In this document: piece after piece, positions 61,777 through 64,000 of the stretch
Layout of the letters: each line of letters opens with the position of its first letter
How positions within the stretch are numbered: position 1 is the stretch's first letter
Assembly: GCF_014645835.1 (NCBI RefSeq)
Contig: NZ_BMMM01000007.1
Location: forward strand, 408,559 to 472,558
Length of the DNA stretch: 64,000 bases
From: Streptomyces albiflavescens
GTDB taxonomy: Bacteria > Actinomycetota > Actinomycetes > Streptomycetales > Streptomycetaceae
Direction of reading: 5' to 3'
Notes under the pieces: generated by a model
The model's input: only the letters and a program-made list of their open reading frames with translations
Database searches by the model: none
Told to the model about the DNA's origin: nothing
Program-made: the position numbers and the translations under genes

Positions 61777-62943
61777 ATGTCGCCTACACGTACGTCAGAC
61801 GTTCTCGTCATCGGGGGCGGAATCATCGGGCTGGTGACGGCCTGGCGGGCCGCGCAACGCGGGTTCACGACCGCCCTGGTGGATCCCGAACCGGGCGGCG
61901 GAGCGGCCCAGGTCGCGGCCGGAATGCTTGCCGCCGTCACCGAACTGCACTACGGCGAGCAGACCCTGCTGGGCCTCAACCTCGCCTCCGCACGCCGCTA
62001 TCCGGACTTCACCGCCGAGCTCACCGAGGCGACGGGCCAGGACCTCGGCTACCGCCAGTGCGGCACGCTGGCCGTCGCGCTGGACGCCGACGACCGCGCC
62101 CATCTGCGCGAACTGCACACCCTGCAACGTCAGTCGGGGCTCGACTCGGAGTGGCTGAGCGGGCGCGAGTGCCGCCGTCTGGAGCCGATGCTCGCACCCG
62201 GCGTACGCGGCGGTCTGCGGGTCGACGGCGACCACCAGGTCGATCCGCGACGACTCGCGGGTGCCCTGGTCACGGCGTGCGAGCGGGCCGGGGTGGTGTT
62301 CCACCGGACGTGGGCGGAGCGGCTGACCGTCGTACGGGACCGGGCAGCCGGAGTGGTCACCACGGACGGCACCGAGTTGACCGCGGGCCACGTGGTGCTC
62401 GCCGGCGGCAGCCTCAGCGGGCGCCTGGCGGGCGTACCCGACGACGTCCTGCCGCCCGTGCGCCCCGTGAAGGGGCAGGTGCTGCGGCTGACCGTGCCGC
62501 AGCGGTACGCGCCCTTCCTGAGCCGTACCGTCCGCGCCGTCGTGCGCGGAAGCCAGGTCTATCTGGTGCCGCGCGAGAACGGCGAGCTCGTCGTGGGCGC
62601 GACCAGCGAGGAGCTGGGCTGGGACACGACGGTGACGGCGGGCGGCGTGTACGAGCTGCTGCGCGACGCCCATGAGCTGGTGCCGGGGATCACCGAGCTG
62701 CCGCTCACGGAGACCCGGGCGGGGCTGCGCCCCGGCTCCCCCGACAACGCGCCGCTGCTCGGACCGACCGAACTGGACGGCCTCCTCCTCGCCACCGGGC
62801 ACTACCGCAACGGCGTGCTCCTCACGCCCGTCACCGGTGACGCGATGGCGCACGTCCTGACCACCGGTGAACTCCCTGATGTGGCCCGCCCCTTCACCCC
62901 CCGGCGCTTCGGCGCCGCCGCCCTCACGGAGCAGCCCGCATGA
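61777..62943 (+). CDS. thiO: glycine oxidase ThiO
   Basis: FAD-dependent amino acid oxidase of 388 residues making the dehydroglycine used by ThiG in thiazole synthesis. The dinucleotide motif VLVIGGGIIGLVTAW is at 9-23; the C-terminal GLRPGSPDNAPLLG and ATGHYRNGVLL are typical of glycine oxidases. ATG at 61777 with GGAGGGG 10 nt upstream within the riboswitch. Its stop overlaps thiS by ATGA. A thiO in this place means aerobic, ThiH-independent thiazole synthesis. Confidence 0.95.
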   Translation: MSPTRTSDVLVIGGGIIGLVTAWRAAQRGFTTALVDPEPGGGAAQVAAGMLAAVTELHYGEQTLLGLNLASARRYPDFTAELTEATGQDLGYRQCGTLAVALDADDRAHLRELHTLQRQSGLDSEWLSGRECRRLEPMLAPGVRGGLRVDGDHQVDPRRLAGALVTACERAGVVFHRTWAERLTVVRDRAAGVVTTDGTELTAGHVVLAGGSLSGRLAGVPDDVLPPVRPVKGQVLRLTVPQRYAPFLSRTVRAVVRGSQVYLVPRENGELVVGATSEELGWDTTVTAGGVYELLRDAHELVPGITELPLTETRAGLRPGSPDNAPLLGPTELDGLLLATGHYRNGVLLTPVTGDAMAHVLTTGELPDVARPFTPRRFGAAALTEQPA

Positions 62944-63140
62944 ACATCTTCGTGAACGGAGAGCGGCAGCGGATCGCCGCGGGGACCGCTCTCGACACGC
63001 TCGTCGCGGCCCTCACCGTCGCCCCGTCCGGCGTGGCCGCCGCGCTCAACGAAACCGTCGTCCCGCGCGCGCAGTGGTCGTCCACCGCCCTCTCCGAGGG
63101 TGACCGCGTGGAAGTCCTCACTGCCGTCCAAGGAGGCTGA
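62940..63140 (+). CDS. thiS: sulfur carrier protein ThiS
   Basis: Ubiquitin-fold protein of 66 residues ending in GG (LTAVQGG). The terminal glycine is adenylated and thiocarboxylated to deliver sulfur to ThiG. It overlaps thiO by 4 nt, and thiG starts 3 nt after its stop, so the three genes form one operon. Confidence 0.95.
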   Translation: MNIFVNGERQRIAAGTALDTLVAALTVAPSGVAAALNETVVPRAQWSSTALSEGDRVEVLTAVQGG

Positions 63141-63143
63141 CCC

Positions 63144-63938
63144 ATGGCCGACGATCCCTTTGTCCTCGGTGGTACGTCCTTCTCGTCCCGGCTGATCATG
63201 GGTACGGGCGGTGCGCCCAGCCTCGATGTGCTGGAGCGCGCGCTGGTGGCGTCCGGTACGGAGTTGACGACGGTCGCGATGCGACGCGTGAACGCGTCCG
63301 TGCACGGCTCGGTCCTGTCCGTGCTCGACAAGCTCGGCATCCGGGTGCTGCCGAACACGGCGGGCTGTTTCACCGCGGGCGAGGCCGTGCTGACCGCCCG
63401 TCTCGCGCGGGAAGCCCTGGGCACGGACCTGGTCAAGCTGGAGGTCATCGCCGACGAGCGCACGCTGCTGCCCGACCCGATCGAGTTGCTGGAGGCCGCG
63501 GAGACGCTCGTCGACGACGGGTTCACCGTGTTGCCGTACACGAACGACGACCCCGTCCTGGCACGGAAGCTGGAGGACGTCGGCTGCGCCGCGATCATGC
63601 CGCTCGGTTCGCCCATCGGGTCCGGGCTGGGGATCAGGAACCCGCACAACTTCCAGCTGATCGTGGAGCACGCGCGCGTGCCGGTCATTCTGGACGCGGG
63701 GGCCGGTACGGCGTCCGACGCGGCGCTCGCGATGGAGCTGGGGTGCGCCGGTGTGATGCTTGCCTCGGCGGTGACGCGGGCGCAGGAGCCCGTCCTGATG
63801 GCGGAGGCCATGAAGCACGCGGTGGACGCCGGGCGGCTCGCCCACCGTGCGGGACGGATTCCTCGGCGGCACTTCGCCGAGGCGTCGTCTCCTTCGGAGG
63901 GCTTGGCGCGCTTGGATCCCGAGAGGCCCGCCTTCTAG
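63144..63938 (+). CDS. thiG: thiazole synthase
   Basis: TIM-barrel enzyme of 264 residues condensing 1-deoxy-xylulose-5-phosphate, dehydroglycine and ThiS thiocarboxylate into the thiazole moiety. K98 (TDLVKLEVIAD) is the Schiff-base lysine. MGTGG near the start and GAGTASDAALAMELGCAGVML are family signatures. ATG at 63144 with AAGGAGG upstream. Confidence 0.96.
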   Translation: MADDPFVLGGTSFSSRLIMGTGGAPSLDVLERALVASGTELTTVAMRRVNASVHGSVLSVLDKLGIRVLPNTAGCFTAGEAVLTARLAREALGTDLVKLEVIADERTLLPDPIELLEAAETLVDDGFTVLPYTNDDPVLARKLEDVGCAAIMPLGSPIGSGLGIRNPHNFQLIVEHARVPVILDAGAGTASDAALAMELGCAGVMLASAVTRAQEPVLMAEAMKHAVDAGRLAHRAGRIPRRHFAEASSPSEGLARLDPERPAF

Positions 63939-63985
63939 ACGAGTCATTCCGATGTGATCAGTGGTCATAAGCGATCAAGGATCGT

Positions 63986-64000
63986 ATGGCGGGCTGGCCG
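63986..64000 (+). CDS. possible start of the next gene (first 5 codons)
   Basis: ATG at 63986 with AAGGA 4 nt upstream opens a frame (MAGWP) to the window edge. It could be the start of the gene that follows thiG. The stretch is too short to name a product or be sure it is coding. Confidence 0.3.

Overview
The window is about 71% G+C actinobacterial DNA with GTG/TTG starts, GTGA and ATGA stop-start overlaps and strong third-position G+C bias. Its gene order (dnaE, PhoD-type phosphatase, rluD-lspA, ileS, divIVA, a complete dcw cluster, metF, thiE, thiOSG) matches the core chromosome of Streptomyces as I remember it. I read it as a Streptomyces chromosomal arm-proximal core segment. There is no phage, plasmid, CRISPR or tRNA. 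The dcw cluster has no mraZ, as expected for Streptomyces, and divIVA lies beside it, as in polar-growing actinobacteria.

Layout. 1-2.3 kb: the start of an ABC ATPase gene that runs off the left edge, a NYN-domain protein and a 59-residue basic protein. 2.4-9.3 kb: dnaE (replicative polymerase alpha subunit), a DUF2252 kinase-like protein, a small membrane protein and a membrane-anchored thioredoxin-fold protein. 9.4-16.4 kb: PhoD phosphatase, a dienelactone-hydrolase-like protein, an MscS channel, a 205-bp MITE-like element, an SDR, a Na+/H+ antiporter and a GNAT protein. 16.4-23.1 kb: rluD, lspA, a DksA-type zinc-finger protein with a histone-H1-like tail, then a T-box-controlled ileS. 23.5-41.4 kb: divIVA-yggT-sepF-yggS-pgeF-ftsZ-ftsQ-murG-ftsW-murD-mraY-murF-murE-ftsI-ftsL-(small ORF)-rsmH, all on the minus strand and transcribed from rsmH towards divIVA. 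41.8-48.4 kb: a beta carbonic anhydrase, a MoxR/DUF58/transglutaminase operon and a DUF3040 protein. 48.6-57.4 kb: a methyltransferase, a HEPN protein, an operon of a degenerate ABC ATPase with a YhgE/Pip exporter and a TetR regulator, a DUF4126 protein, a phytoene-desaturase-like flavoprotein and a Q/Y-rich membrane protein. 57.4-64 kb: metF, thiE, an Rv2175c-like DNA-binding protein, a ferredoxin-reductase-like flavoprotein, a small unknown protein and a TPP riboswitch driving thiO-thiS-thiG.

The genes fit into a few jobs: cell-wall precursor synthesis and septation (murC and ddl are not here), DNA replication, isoleucyl-tRNA supply under T-box control, lipoprotein signal-peptide removal, and thiamine thiazole synthesis under TPP control.

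Most worth a second look: the isoleucyl-tRNA synthetase carries GAHH where class I enzymes have HxGH; the ABC ATPase next to the YhgE protein has lost most catalytic signatures; a small ORF between rsmH and ftsL begins with a near copy of the ftsL start; a TetR-type operator of 26 bp precedes the exporter operon; a MITE-like element with 28-bp inverted ends lies between convergent genes; and there are three separate short tandem-repeat tracts next to gene ends.
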